Origin: Chaunax sp. Z400
Taxonomy: Eukaryota > Chordata > Actinopteri > Lophiiformes > Chaunacidae
Assembly (NCBI GenBank): GCA_037577475.1
Contig: CM075192.1
Coordinates: 9,773,908 to 9,837,907 of the forward strand
Length of the DNA: 64,000 nucleotides
Direction: 5' to 3'
Of this stretch, positions 49,061 through 61,439 are shown one piece after another. A model generated the notes under the pieces. It was given only the letters and a program-made list of their open reading frames with translations. It was not told the DNA's origin and made no database searches. The position numbers and the translations under genes were made by a program. Each line of letters opens with the position of its first letter. Position 1 is the first letter of the stretch.

Positions 49061-49910
49061 TTACTCTTGGTGTCACTGTTGCAAAAAGACCACCGAATCG
49101 CTTTCCTTTGAATAGGAACTATCTACAGTACAACACAGGACAGGAGTGTGAGTTTATTTGTTCATTTAGTCTATAATGGAGACATACAAGCAGTTAGGAA
49201 TCATGCCTGACCGGATCCCCAGTCAGCCTTCATTTTCCCGTGAGATTTTGTGGCTAGTTGCAGGCAAAAGTGCAAGTTAAGGAAAGTGAGGTTATAAGGA
49301 ACCAATCTAAATGCTGATGATGTCATTATTCTATAGCTATTACACTGTGCAATCAACATTTACCTCATAATAATACGTTAAAGCAAAAAAACAACAACAA
49401 GCAAACAAAAAAAACCTGTCTATTGCCAGTCTGAATAAGCTTTTCTTTTTTATGCAGCAACAGCATGTTCTTGCTGTGAATGGGCTTTGTGTGTATGTCT
49501 GTGTGTGTCAGCTCATGTGTGTCTGTGTGTGGCACAGGTTCACCAGTAAGATGCAGGTACAGCGTGGGAAAGTGATAAGATCAAAACACTGAAGGTCAAG
49601 ATGGAAAGTCTGCCCTCAGCTAAGCACTTCAACATCTCACACCTGCCAACTCTCCCTCTCTCTTTTGCATCAGTGCAGTGTTGACTTAATGTGATGTAAC
49701 AGACCAGAACTGTAGAGATTTAGGTGTAAACACTACTTTATTATTTATTTACCCCTATTTATACATGGCTCTTGTAAATGACCTGGAGATCGGTCGAAAG
49801 AATTTGCATAGTTTTTTTCTAAATTACTTTGAAGCTTAAAATAAAATGTTTCAATAACCCAGTTTTTGCAATAACCAATGAGTTATTAGTTTTATGGTTT
49901 TATTAGTTTT

Positions 49911-49970
49911 CTGACTTTAATCTCAGAATTCTGACTTTAATCTCAGAATTCTGATTATATGCTCAGAATT
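49911..49970. repeat. 20-bp tandem repeat, 3 units
   Basis: CTGACTTTAATCTCAGAATT occurs at 49911 and 49931; a diverged third unit (CTGATTATATGCTCAGAATT) is at 49951. Confidence 0.95.
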
Positions 49971-51251
49971 TTAAAAAAAGAATCATGTGGCCCTAATCCT
50001 CTTTTGAAGGGTAGTTTTAGGGATGTAAAATACGGAAGTCAAACAGCAAATTTTAAATGACAACCCCCCCCCCCCCATCAAAATAAGAAAAAAAAGAAAA
50101 AGGTTTTCTGTCCCAGATTTCCTGTTTATTAGTTAGTTTGTGGTAATTTGACCAATCACATTGTGGAATATCAGCTAAATCAGCTAAAAACTAAAACATT
50201 ACTAGACTTTGAATCAGAGCCAGTCTGTCGACCCACAGCCACAAGAGTAAGTCATAATGCAGGACCCTCCTTAGTTTGTATTATACTTTAGTTGTGTCGA
50301 TTCCATTGCAAATGTACAATTCATGTTATTCAAACTAGCTGAAATGCAGTCAGCGGCAAACTTGTCTGGTTGGTAATCCACCCAGTGTCGTCAGTCAAAT
50401 CCATTTTCATTCCAATCAAAATTAATTGAACCGGATAATTAGTTTGCCCCAGTGAAAACTTAGCAAGATCAGATCAGCCATTAGAGGACATTCAGCATTA
50501 GATCATCTAATGATAACATCTTTAATTGTAGCCACTGGGTGTCACTAGATATCGCTGATCAATATCTCTGTACAATCCACAACCATTTTCATCTGACTCG
50601 GTCTCTAATATATTCAAATTCAAATGATAAATGTTAATCCGTCACTAAACTGTTCAGATATCATTTACCTCGTTATGCCTGGGGAACACAGCTGAAGACA
50701 GAAAGTCTGTTTGTGTGTCACCCTCAACGGAGCGAGACCAACGGGTCTCTACTTGGTCCCACAGAGGACGCCTCCAGCAGCAGCCATCTTGGAAGTGTTG
50801 GTTTCACCCTGGCACGGCATGTTTTTGTCTGCGGGTGTTCTGTCTGCCTCAGGATCGCTCTGTGCTCACTATCTCCAAATGTTTTTTTTTGTTTTTTTTG
50901 GTTGTCTTTTTCACTCGTCGTCTTCTTGCTCCATCCTCCTTGCCTTCCTCCTCCTCAGCCAGGCAAATGGTCTCATTTGCAAACGTGAAAAAACAAGGGA
51001 AAGGGGGGGGGGATGCATGCACCTCCAGCAGAAGAAGGTGCCCCCCCCCCCACACACACACACACACCACCTCCGCCCCTCACCCCATCCTCTCGTTACC
51101 CACCCCGGCTCATTTGAATAAATTAACACCCCTTGATGTCTCACGTGTGCACGTACCCTCATACAAAAACCACACATATGCAAGCGTGTACACACTCAAG
51201 CAAACACACAACTCCCAGCACTTTGCCGCCATGTAGACACAGGCTCTCACA

Positions 51252-51252
<1 letters not shown>

Positions 51253-51321
<69 letters not shown>
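51253..51321. repeat. (CA)n microsatellite
   Basis: Pure AC run of about 69 bp. Confidence 0.97.
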
Positions 51322-51322
<1 letters not shown>

Positions 51323-53500
51323 CCTCTGATGCGCTGATACACTCTCACACATCTGCCACAACAATCACGCATGCTTGGTTAAAGGCAAACGCACTCCATT
51401 GGTCGACGCCTTCCTTTAATGCACTGCAGTACGGTGGTGTGTGATTCATATTAGTCTGATGCAGAGGCTTGTTGATACACAGCAGCATGCAGAGCTAGCT
51501 AGGCGGCCCCCACAGAGGGGAAGAAGTTCTGCAGCAGAGTGCTCGGTTTTGACCATCTTCCGTTTTCTCCCCTGCCGTGATGTGGTTGTAAAGGAACAAC
51601 AACACCTCCATTTGACCCATCATCGTCTGATTTACCTCCAGCTCCTCCAACCACAATCCGCCACCAGCGTTCCCATTCCTGCAGCTCTCTCCTCTCTCTC
51701 ATTAGGATCCCTGTGACCTTGCACAGAGCTTAGCAGCTTCCTTCCTCTCCTACTTTTGACCTTATTGAGGTTTCAATAGAGTCCTTTGGCCCCGAGGCTG
51801 TGCGTTAACAATGCATACATTAGCGCTAATATGATCCTAGCATGTAGTCTGGGCCTGAGGCGAGTTCTGATCATCCGTATCAACTTATTCGCCTCATCCC
51901 CTCTCTGTGTTTGCCCCTCAACTCCTCCCTCTGATTTCTGCTTCTCTGCTGCCCTGCTCACCCAGTTTTCTTCCTCAGTCAACAAACACTCCTCCTCTTA
52001 CTCCCCTCATTTCCCGTCTCCTGCCCTGTCTCCGGGCAATGGGGGAGCCGAGTGACGGAGAAAGTGATGGAGATGAGTCACATGGCACTGTAGGTTTTTC
52101 TTAGTGTTGCGGTGGCAGCCTGTCCCGGGTCCTCCTCTCGCTAACAGTCGCTTGAGCTGTCTGGGAGCTGCTTGCCTTTTCTCAGGCCTGGCTGGTCCCA
52201 GCACAGCCTGTCAGCCCACATGATGATCACTGGCTGACATACAGTAGGACCTGCTTGGTGCTGTCAGGACAGCTCACGTCAGCCCCTTAACTAGCTCACC
52301 ATACTGCCGTTTGAAGTCCTGACAGAGACTTTATTTGCTGGGTGGTGTGTCAAGGTGTTAAGTGTTTGGTGCCGTTATATGACCAGTTTGTCATTGGGAG
52401 TATTGAGGTGCAGAACACATGATGCTGAGGCTGATTCTATTCCCTGACGGCTATCGGCTTTCTAAACGAGTTTCCACATCGCTCACTGTGCACTCCAAGG
52501 TTGGCTTTTTATGCCTGGACTATGGTTCGTGGCTGGAGGAGTGCATGCCACTGGAAATGTGTTCATCTATAAAAATAGTCCTAGAGCACATGTCCAGATG
52601 TGCCGAATGCATAATGGACGTCCTCCTGCGCGCACTCAAAATGTGTCCCTGTCATTGTTGTGTTTTTTTTTGTATACATGCGTGCGGGTTTGCGGTGTGT
52701 TTGAGAGACAGACAGAGAGCATGCGTGGGTGTGTGTATTTCCACCTGTTACATAATGGAAAGTGGAGTGCTGCCTTGCCTGCCACTCCACACTGGCTCTT
52801 CAGTAGGAGTGAGAGAGGCCACAGCTTGCCTCAACTGTATTCCACCGGCACTGCTACAACACTCAAAACACCATTTTTTTTTTTTTTAGAGAGAGAGACA
52901 CAGGAAGAGAGAGATGGTGGAGGTTATGTCAAGAAAAAGGTGTTTGGTGTCAGAGAAGCAGCAAGACTGGGTGGACAGTGAGCAGAGATCGGTCGGTTTG
53001 AAATGAATGGCAACAGCAATTAGCTGTGTTGTTTGTTTTATTGATGATTCTGGTGGAACAGCAGCTTTCAATCGGCGTTGAAATATGTGGGTCAGTTGAT
53101 TTTGGAGTGAAGTATGATGGCCTAGAATGTGTTTGTGAGGAAAACGATTCTATTAATAAAGAGTCCAAAGCAAAAACATCTCGCATGTCCGTAGATCAGT
53201 TGGTACACTGCTGCTGACACTGTATTAGGTGGAGCTTCCACTCTTGCTTGTGTCCTAGTCAGGTGCTTAAACTGCCGTGTAAACACATGTAAAACAGGCT
53301 TGCAGGTTATTCCTGACAGTTTCCTCTTGAACTTGTCTGAACTCACAGCCTCTTTAATCACTATCACTTTTTAAGCCACGTGTCTTGAAGAATTTTGTGT
53401 TTTTAATGTAACTAAATGATTTTTTTTAGAGACACACGATTCTCCAGTCAGGTACCAAACTTGATGGCCTTCATCAGCGCGCTCACTCGCACTCTACACA

Positions 53501-53502
<2 letters not shown>

Positions 53503-53557
<55 letters not shown>

Positions 53558-53590
53558 TGTGTGCGTGTCTGTGTGCGTGTCTGTGTGCGT
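53503..53590. repeat. (TG)n followed by a 12-bp tandem unit
   Basis: About 54 bp of TG, then three tandem copies of CTGTGTGCGTGT (the last one decayed), apparently expanded from the microsatellite. Confidence 0.92.
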
Positions 53591-54079
53591 GAGCGAGAAA
53601 CGGAGGCAAAGGGCGAGATTAACGGATGGAATTTATGGACCATCTCGATCACAGCATCATCCTGATACACACCTTTCTAACGCAGGGGGTTGTAGTTCTG
53701 TGTTTGATGAACTATTCAGTCTCCTCTTATAACAAGTGTTGTGTGTAGTGAGACGGAGGCGCGCAGCACGGAGCTTCCCACTCCCCCCCCCCCGAATGAA
53801 GGAGCAGCTTCGCTGCGCTCTTCCAGCTCCTCATACTTCAAAATGTTCATGTTCTTTTTTGTAACTTTACAATGTCTCATTCTATGGGTGCGCACGTTAT
53901 TTCTCTGCGCGCACCACTGGTAAGACAATGACAACTGATTTATGGAAATTCTTGACTGGTTTGCTTAAGAAATACGCGCAGGCATTTCCCCCCCAACGAC
54001 TTTTTTTCTTTTATTTCCTTGCTTGAAAACAACATTTAAACGGCTTGATGGTGCATTATGAACTTTGGGACTCCGTCAA

Positions 54080-54420
54080 GCTGCCGGATAAAGCATCGAT
54101 CCAGTGCGCGTAATAAAGAGTTCCCAGTGGTTTCCGTTTGGTCCTCCATAGCGCGTATGGCTCACCTCTACATCACGGCGCATCATTAGGATACCGGGGG
54201 TGGGGCGACAGCAGCCTGTCCCGGTAAGGGGAGGAGAGAACAGGGAGCAGAGGCGGTACTATCTCCGCGGTTCGTTTCTCGGCGCCGGAGAGTGTGGGAC
54301 CAGGGCTGGAGAGACCGCCGGGGAGCATCAGCAGAACCAGTCCAGCACGGAGCCTCGCCTGGCCGACCGCTGCGCCGTGCACTCTTTTTGGGGGACTGCA
54401 CAACATTCCTGTGAAATATA
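54080..54420 (+). promoter_or_regulatory. CpG-rich promoter/5' UTR region of dscaml1
   Basis: CpG density rises sharply here (for example CTCCGCGGTTCG, CTCGGCGCCGG, GACCGCCGGG, CTCGCCTGGCCGACCG) compared with the AT-rich surroundings, and the block runs straight into the dscaml1 start. This is what a CpG-island promoter and leader look like. The transcription start cannot be placed. Confidence 0.55.
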
Positions 54421-54430
54421 ACTGCTTTTA

Positions 54431-54448
54431 ATGGCATGTGGCTTGTAA
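54431..54448 (+). promoter_or_regulatory. Overlapping uORF at the dscaml1 start
   Basis: ATG GCA TGT GGC TTG TAA begins 5 nt before the dscaml1 ATG in another frame and ends 12 nt after it. Its -3 base is T and +4 is G (weak to moderate context). The dscaml1 ATG has G at -3 and T at +4. If used, it would reduce initiation at the main start. Confidence 0.5.
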
Positions 54449-54478
54449 CTTTACTTCTGCTGTATTCTTTGCAAAAAG
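54436..54478 (+). CDS. dscaml1: DSCAM-like 1, first coding exon (signal peptide; partial gene)
   Basis: Cell adhesion receptor of the immunoglobulin superfamily used in neuronal self-avoidance and synaptic targeting. Only the first coding exon lies in the window: MWLVTLLLLYSLQK, then one base of the next codon and a GTAGGT donor at 54479. It matches the remembered human start MWLVTFLLLLDSLHK closely, and the phase (AAA G/) fits the Ala that follows in human. The exon encodes most of the secretory signal. The Ig and fibronectin domains must lie to the right, beyond 64000. No further exon with Ig-type cysteines was found in the window, which fits the very long first intron of DSCAM family genes. 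Position next to fxyd2, on the same strand, agrees with human 11q23.3. Confidence 0.88.
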
Positions 54479-55923
54479 GTAGGTCGGAAATGTGTCTCTC
54501 CAAGTGTTGCTTATCTGCATGCCATCTCCTCTCCACTGTCATGCTCAACTTTGCTGTGCGCGTTTGTTAGCAATGAGCTCGATAAATGCTGCTGAATTGG
54601 AATGATAAAATTCTGAAAGGAGGGGTAAAGATGTTAAATCAAACTCTGAATTACCTTCTAGAGGAACACTGGTAACTTTTCTCTTTATGTTTTGTAATGG
54701 AGCTTCCCTGACCACCGTTCATTTTCCTCCTGAACGAGACCCAGGGTTTCTCTTCCGTTCTCAATGTCCTGATTAGCTGATAAGATTTTTTAATGATAAA
54801 AAAAAAAGCTCACAATGACCATACAATTAACAAGGACTTCATTCGGATGAACAGTGTTGAAAACCAGATCGATCTCGAAAGTGGATGCTGCGTTCTCGTT
54901 AAGACGAGAGAGACAACAGCATTTGCATTTTGCATGATGAATATGTGGAGGTGTCGTGAATATGGAGGCTGCTGAATAGAAGGAGAGGCTGATAAGGATC
55001 TGCAGGCGCGCGCACGGATGGACTGGTGACCTCGAGCGCTGATGCTGGCCGCAGCTGTAGGCAGTTTACTCGCGAGAGTCGAGGGAGCAGAAGAGTTTAG
55101 TGTATATGCTGACTTTTCCCTGTCCTGTCCCAACACGGATAAGGTGTGTGCGTGTGCGTGTGTACGTGCGCGAACGGGGGATGAAATGAGGGGAGGGGAG
55201 GGGGGGCCTCTGGGGGTTAAAGCATCATTTTTGTCATCTTTTTTTGAAAGAACATGAAAATAGTGCATAAACACCGGTGTGTATGTGTGTGTGTGTGTTG
55301 AAGAGTGTGTGCGGCTGTGGCAACAAGGGTCAATACATTTTATGAGAGACGTGTGAACTGATGCTTGGGGTATTGAGCGCTGGCCTTTAATTTCTAGATA
55401 ATGTGCCCCAGTTGCATATTTAAAAGACCAGGCCATATATTACACTTGATTTTCCTTGATAAAATGTAGGAGTGCCAGTGTGTGCAGACTCAATTGCTGT
55501 CTTCACTGGTCTAATTATTCACCCACCATTTTCTCTGGCACCAGATTCTACTGATTGGCTTCATTCTAAATGCTGCAGATGGGAGAGAATGATTCAGTTT
55601 GCCTTTTAAAATATAAAATGTTCTGTTCTCTTGTGGCAAATTAAACTCTGTCACATTACAAGATTTTATTTCATTTTCACCCGTTTCCTTTACGCACGGT
55701 TGGATGTCTGATTATAAGCCTTATTATTTGAATTCATCTTCAGCCGTTGTTTTTTTAATTCTGTGTGTGTTTATTGGTCCTGGTTTCCATCATTGGCCTT
55801 GGCAGTGCCCTCTGCCAGGCTGCAGCTGCAGTGAGGACTTCTGTGTTGTTTCGTAATTGGATTACAGGGTCTATTTCGATTATACACACTGTACACCGCC
55901 CTGTCCCGTGACTGAACGAGATG

Positions 55924-55926
<3 letters not shown>

Positions 55927-56010
<84 letters not shown>

Positions 56011-56016
56011 TGTGTG
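55927..56016. repeat. (TG)n microsatellite
   Basis: Nearly pure TG run of about 80 bp plus a short degenerate end. Confidence 0.96.
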
Positions 56017-58657
56017 CGTGGTGAGGGGAGGAGGGTTGGGGGCTGCAAACAGCCACTGGAGCGGAAAGAGTGCTTGAGATGGGAGAGATGTAGATAACAC
56101 AGTGGAAAACAAACTTCCATTTCCCGTTGTTTTCCAACGCCACGTTCCGTTCATTTCGCATGAATCGCTTGTGATTTGTGGTCTTGTGTGGCTTCTGTGT
56201 ATTTTAGATGGGTGTAAATTTTAATAACATTTATTTTAAAGGGGGAGGCTAGGTCTATTATCATACATGCATATGCATCATCAGTACTGCGTATTTTCCT
56301 GGCTTGGCCGCGCCTCCTAGAATGGCACATAATTCTCAGCCTGTGTTTTCTACTTTAACATCAGTATGAAAATGCACTACAGATCATATTTTTTTAAGAG
56401 AAGGTTGACTTTTATTTTTGATTTTTTTTTTCTGTCATCATCGCGACATTCACAGGGTTATTACTAACCGTTTGTTGCTTTGCTTTGGCTGCATATCAGC
56501 ACACCTGCACCCATAAGTGCGCAGGGGAGAGTGATGAATAGATAGGGAGGGAGTCTGGGGAGGGGGGGGGGGTTGGTGGGGGTATGCTGATTCTCCTTTG
56601 TCATGATTTGGGAGATTGCTTGTCATTTTATGGAAATAAATTTGAGACTGCTTTCAGGCCCGATAGGCCAGATCAGGGCCCGAGAAAAATCGAGAAGGCT
56701 TAAATAATTACAACAACTAATGTATTTTCCAATCGGTTAGAAAAACGACTGTCCTTCTGGTGGGGAATTTCAGGAGATTCAATCAACTGTACAAATTTCA
56801 AGGAAGAGATGCCAGGCAGTGAACGAGATGGAGTGAGAGCTCTTGCTATAATTATTTCATCAATTAATGTGATTCCGGTTTAATCCAGTCTCGGCCGACA
56901 TGCCCCCTGCAACAAATGCTCGACATTAAACTGAATATTGACTTTTTTGGTGTTGATCCCGCATAGATGTTAAACACTTTGGATTCGTATGCGTGAACTT
57001 TATTTCATTTGTGCATTTGATGGATCGTGTTTCCCTCTTTTTTTATTTATTTATACCCGTTGTGTGTGTGTGACTTAAATAAAATGTTTCTACTTACCGT
57101 CAGAACATTTTTGTCTTTATTTCAGTAAATGAGATGAATAGACATCCACGACTGTTCCTACACATTAAGTATGAAGGATCATTTGGGTATGATCTGCTTT
57201 GAGATCACCTGTGTGGCACAGGTCAGAGCATTTTCTCATTTTCTTTATGAGCGGCTCCTGTTCATTCATTCACCGGCCTGAACCAGTGATCGGTGACGTT
57301 ACAGACGACGGGCTGTGTGTAAATTTGGAGTCAAAACAGACCCAGACTAGCGGAGAAGTGCTTGGAGGAGCAGCAGTAATTGCGGTATGAGTCAGACTCC
57401 GGTGGCTATGATACAGCCGCACGATGCACTCAGATGTTGCGTCTGGATTAGACAAATGAGGTTTAGTGGATGATGGGACAACTTTTCTCTCTCTGTGTCC
57501 CTATCTTTATTCATCATCATGTCAAATTCGGGGGGAAATGTTCTTATTTTGGGACCGCGTGTTGTGCCGTGTGCCACACAGTCCGAAATGTGTTTGTCGT
57601 CCATTTGATACAAAGCTAAAGTGGTTTCTGCAGAGGTTGAAAGAGGAGACAGAAGGTACACGCGTAAGAGTTTGTTTTATTTCCACGTATTCAATCAAGT
57701 TTCATTTCACTCCAGAATCAACGAACAGACATTTGGTTTGCATTAGTTCACCCAGTCATAACGAACAGAAATGAACAACTTGGCTTTTAAGTCACCCAGA
57801 ATCCATCCATTGCGTTTGATATGAGTGTAGGCACGAGTGTTTGTAATAAAGGACATTATTATCATCCCAATATTAAAAGGGCCACATGTCTCCTTCCTGC
57901 TGCTCCGGAGTCCCGCTGCTCCCGCACAGCCTGTCAGTTTTCTTGGAGAGCGACGGCGCCACGGAATAATAGCTACATGTCACTCTCAGGTTAACTCGCC
58001 TTCCTCATTGTGCTACGGCGAGCGACGCCTGTTTTCATTGTCAAGTGTTGGCGCTCTGCTCTTGGCATTTGAAGCCAAACAGTGCGACTCTTATCGAGTC
58101 ACTCGCTCTCATACATTCAGCCTGTTTGTCCTGAAACACACGAACACGCAGGGCAAGCCGTGTGAGATGATCGGCGTGTTGTATTCTCTCGAGGATGCGT
58201 TAAAGCAGCTCTCTAAACTTCTGTCAAAGCAGGAAATTGATTTTAAGTTGTCTTTTCGCTGAAGACAAATACGATTTTAAAGGTGAACGGAAGCGCAGGA
58301 AAAAACTAATCCTGAACTGAAGCTATACAGAACTTATGCAGTTATTATTCAGCACTCAAAAAATGTTCCCACATGTCTCACTGTTTATCATTACGCATCT
58401 GTGGCCCATAGCAACAACAATGTTATTGCAAGAAGATGACTTATACCGCTCACTCAACAGGTTTTACGCACAGCATAGTGTCTCGTAGCCGCTGTCCTCT
58501 CCATTACGCACGGAAAAAGACTGATGCTCACGTCTTGAATGACCCAACAATCACACTGATTGTCGTGCACAATCACTCTGTAGTTCACTCCTGCTTCTCC
58601 TGCTCTGCTTACTATCAAACAATTTATGGCCCAGTCTCAGAGGGAGGACTGAAAGTA

Positions 58658-58659
<2 letters not shown>

Positions 58660-58714
<55 letters not shown>
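58660..58714. repeat. (AT)n microsatellite
   Basis: Pure AT run of about 55 bp, self-complementary and able to form a hairpin. Confidence 0.97.
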
Positions 58715-58716
<2 letters not shown>

Positions 58717-59368
58717 TTACAAATCTGACTCTCACCTCAAGAGTGGAAATGATCCTTTGGAAGTGAGAGATGTGGATTCTCAAATCCTGAAATGAAAAGG
58801 CTGCCTCATATTTTACTGACACTGCATAAACTATAGGGGTTGTTTACCATCAGCTACAACCCCCTCCCCTCTGTGTGTCTGCTTGCATAGTGTATTCATA
58901 TCCTTAATACCATGCCATGCAGCATTTTGTCTCGACAGCAGTGTTTCTTGCCGTGAAATGACACCATGTTACAAATTATTTCCTTTTTGATTGCACACAA
59001 AAGCAGAGGGACACATTGCCACGTAACCCTCATGCATATTTCAATTTGGAGTCATTGAATAGTAAATGAGCAGCACCTTCAATCAGACATGATCGTATCT
59101 TTTGCCTTTTATGTTCTGCCATTTGTCTGTAGCATTGCTGCAGAGGCTGTATTGCCACAGACTTCAATGCTTCAGCTGTTATTTGGTCTGAATGTCTTTT
59201 GTGTGCTGTTATCTGTAGTGCTACATGGTTCACCACATATAAGATCTGCTTGCTATTATGAACGTATATGTGCAATCTCAAATGTATTTATGTGACTTTG
59301 TGTGTTTGAAGGAGAGGGAGAGCGGGAGGGAGAAAATTTATAGCCTTTTTTTCTGATGGTATGAATCT

Positions 59369-59370
<2 letters not shown>

Positions 59371-59450
<80 letters not shown>
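59371..59450. repeat. (GT)n microsatellite
   Basis: Pure GT run of 80 bp. Confidence 0.97.
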
Positions 59451-59451
<1 letters not shown>

Positions 59452-61439
59452 TGAATGAATGTAGATGAGACAGAAAAAGCTGCATTATGCATAGCGGTTC
59501 ACCATAGGCAATATCCTTGCTTCTCCAGCATACATATTCATATTCCATTTTCATATCCACTGCAAGAACAGGAAAATAAGTGCAAATGTATCTGACTGTA
59601 CAGCAAAAGAGAGATTTGAGTCAAAAGAAAAACTGGAAAGATAACATAGGCAGAAAGAAAAGTGAAGGTTTAAGAAAGAAGGGAAAAAAAGGAACAAATA
59701 GACAAACATTGTGAGGGGTTCAACTGACAGGAAAGATGTGTTCGGGTGTTTTAGCACAAGTCTTTTTGACCTTCTTCATTGTAATCTATTCATCATTGCT
59801 TGAAGAAGGAAATCAAAATACAGTTCATGATCGGATGAGTGTTGCTCTCTGCTCCTCCTGTCCCTGTTGGGTAAAGGTTGGAAAGGGAGCCTGGGGCTAC
59901 AAAGTGTTTTCTGATAACCATCTGAGGTTAGATGTTGCCCTAATAAAGAGGGAAAACTTTGTGCTTCATGTTGTTTGCATGAGATGTTTACTGTTGATTA
60001 TGCTGCTTGGCTGATAGCATTGTTCCTTTTACCTGTGGTGCATTTTAGTCTAATTTCATGAAAAGTCTGGATAGGACAATTTGTTTTTGTTCTCTACTTG
60101 ATGCAGTTTACTGAATATTCAGGTGGAAATAATGCCTATGTTTGCTGTCCCCTATGCACACCTCAACTGTCATATCTCAAAGAGGCAAACTCGAGGGAGG
60201 ATATGAACATACGATCTGCACTATTGACCAACATCAAATTAAAGCGCTCCTACATCTATATCATGTCACACATTACCAACAGCTGCAACTGGGGAATCCT
60301 GCATGCCAAGTGACAAAACCTGGATACCTTTTTGGGTGATGCTTCATCTTCTGAACCATTCTTACAAACTGACCCCCCCCCCATTTGAATGTTTTTCACA
60401 TCAATCTCTTACACATTACAGTGATAAGACACATGGTCAGCATCATCATGGTGCCTTTTCTGCTGGAGGCCTTAACCTGTGTAGTGTAGACCTGTTTGTG
60501 GTTCTACACTTTTATTTTTCACGCATAAATGTGACCTGAATTCAAACCATAGGACAAAGCGATTAGCTATCACATCTTTTTAGATGTTTTCACTCTGAGT
60601 TTTGAGCTGTTTTGAATTTGTTTGAGGCAATTTTTGATGATATCACATGGTGTTTTAAGGTTTATTTATTTTTGAAAAGATCACCCAATTTCAGATAATA
60701 TTGGGAATAAGCAGCGATTTCCCAACCTGCAGGTTAGGACCCCTACAAGTGAACACAGAGCAAATCAAAGGGGATGGGAAATGATTAACAAGCTAGGAAA
60801 GCAGAAAATTTATATTTAAACCACAGAGAATTATTTTTATGTCTTTAGACTGTCTTCTAATCTTATTATTGACAGATAATATTTACATCTTAAAGACATT
60901 TAGAATGTTTTTAGATACAACACGGAAAAAAATGATCTTAAATTTGTCTCAACTGGTCAACAAGAAGCATTAAGTAGAAATTGCTTGATGTTAATGGGAC
61001 AAAAGCTAAGCGAGGCAAAAGTTTGGGAACCTGTAGAAAAAAGCAGAACACTTCTGAAGCTACCATTCCCTGGAAAAAATATAGAGTAGCTCACATAATC
61101 TTCAAAGAAAATAAAAAATTTAGCTTTGATTAAAATAATAGCTGCTGGATGGGGGAGTGGTGGTGTCATCACCTTTAGAAAATGGGCTACTGGAAGAAGA
61201 CACACATGGACAAGGACTGAGATTGCTGATTTGATAGAATGCTAGCATAACAGAGGAACACATGCAGTCCAGATTGACCAAGAATCAGTTGGTAGCCCAG
61301 CACGCTAACTCGCTGGAGATTAAGAGGCTCCAACACAATGTGAACACTCAAAAACATGAATCTTTGACGTGAAAACATGTCAAAGATGATACATGATCCT
61401 GACTGAGCTGGGGTAGAAAGTAGTGGCCAGACTTTTCAC

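Larger units (their letters stand above)
45080..54435. other. Intergenic region between fxyd2 and dscaml1
   Basis: About 9.3 kb without a recognised coding exon. It contains a CT-rich stretch (46518-46572), a TG repeat (46703-46774), the TIR element within CGCCAAG-type repeat text (48.06-49.06 kb), a 20-bp tandem repeat (49911-49970), C runs near 50057 and 51040, a CA repeat (51253-51321), a TG repeat (53503-53590) and a CpG-rich block before the dscaml1 start. Longer open frames at 50.7-51.2 and 52.4-53.0 kb overlap in several frames, run through low-complexity DNA and show no family motif. Confidence 0.5.

Noticed and set aside
50711..51236. Overlapping plus-strand open frames of 136 and 173 codons
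   Set aside because: They run through C runs, CT-rich and CA-rich DNA in three frames at once, with composition-driven residues and no recognisable domain.
52419..52981. Two overlapping 156-codon open frames
   Set aside because: Two frames of equal length over the same DNA, no homology recognised, no splice partner; most likely chance.
54810..55436. 208-codon open frame on the minus strand within dscaml1 intron 1
   Set aside because: Low-complexity His/Thr/Ser content follows from TG/CG-rich DNA on the other strand; no motif and no conserved partner known.
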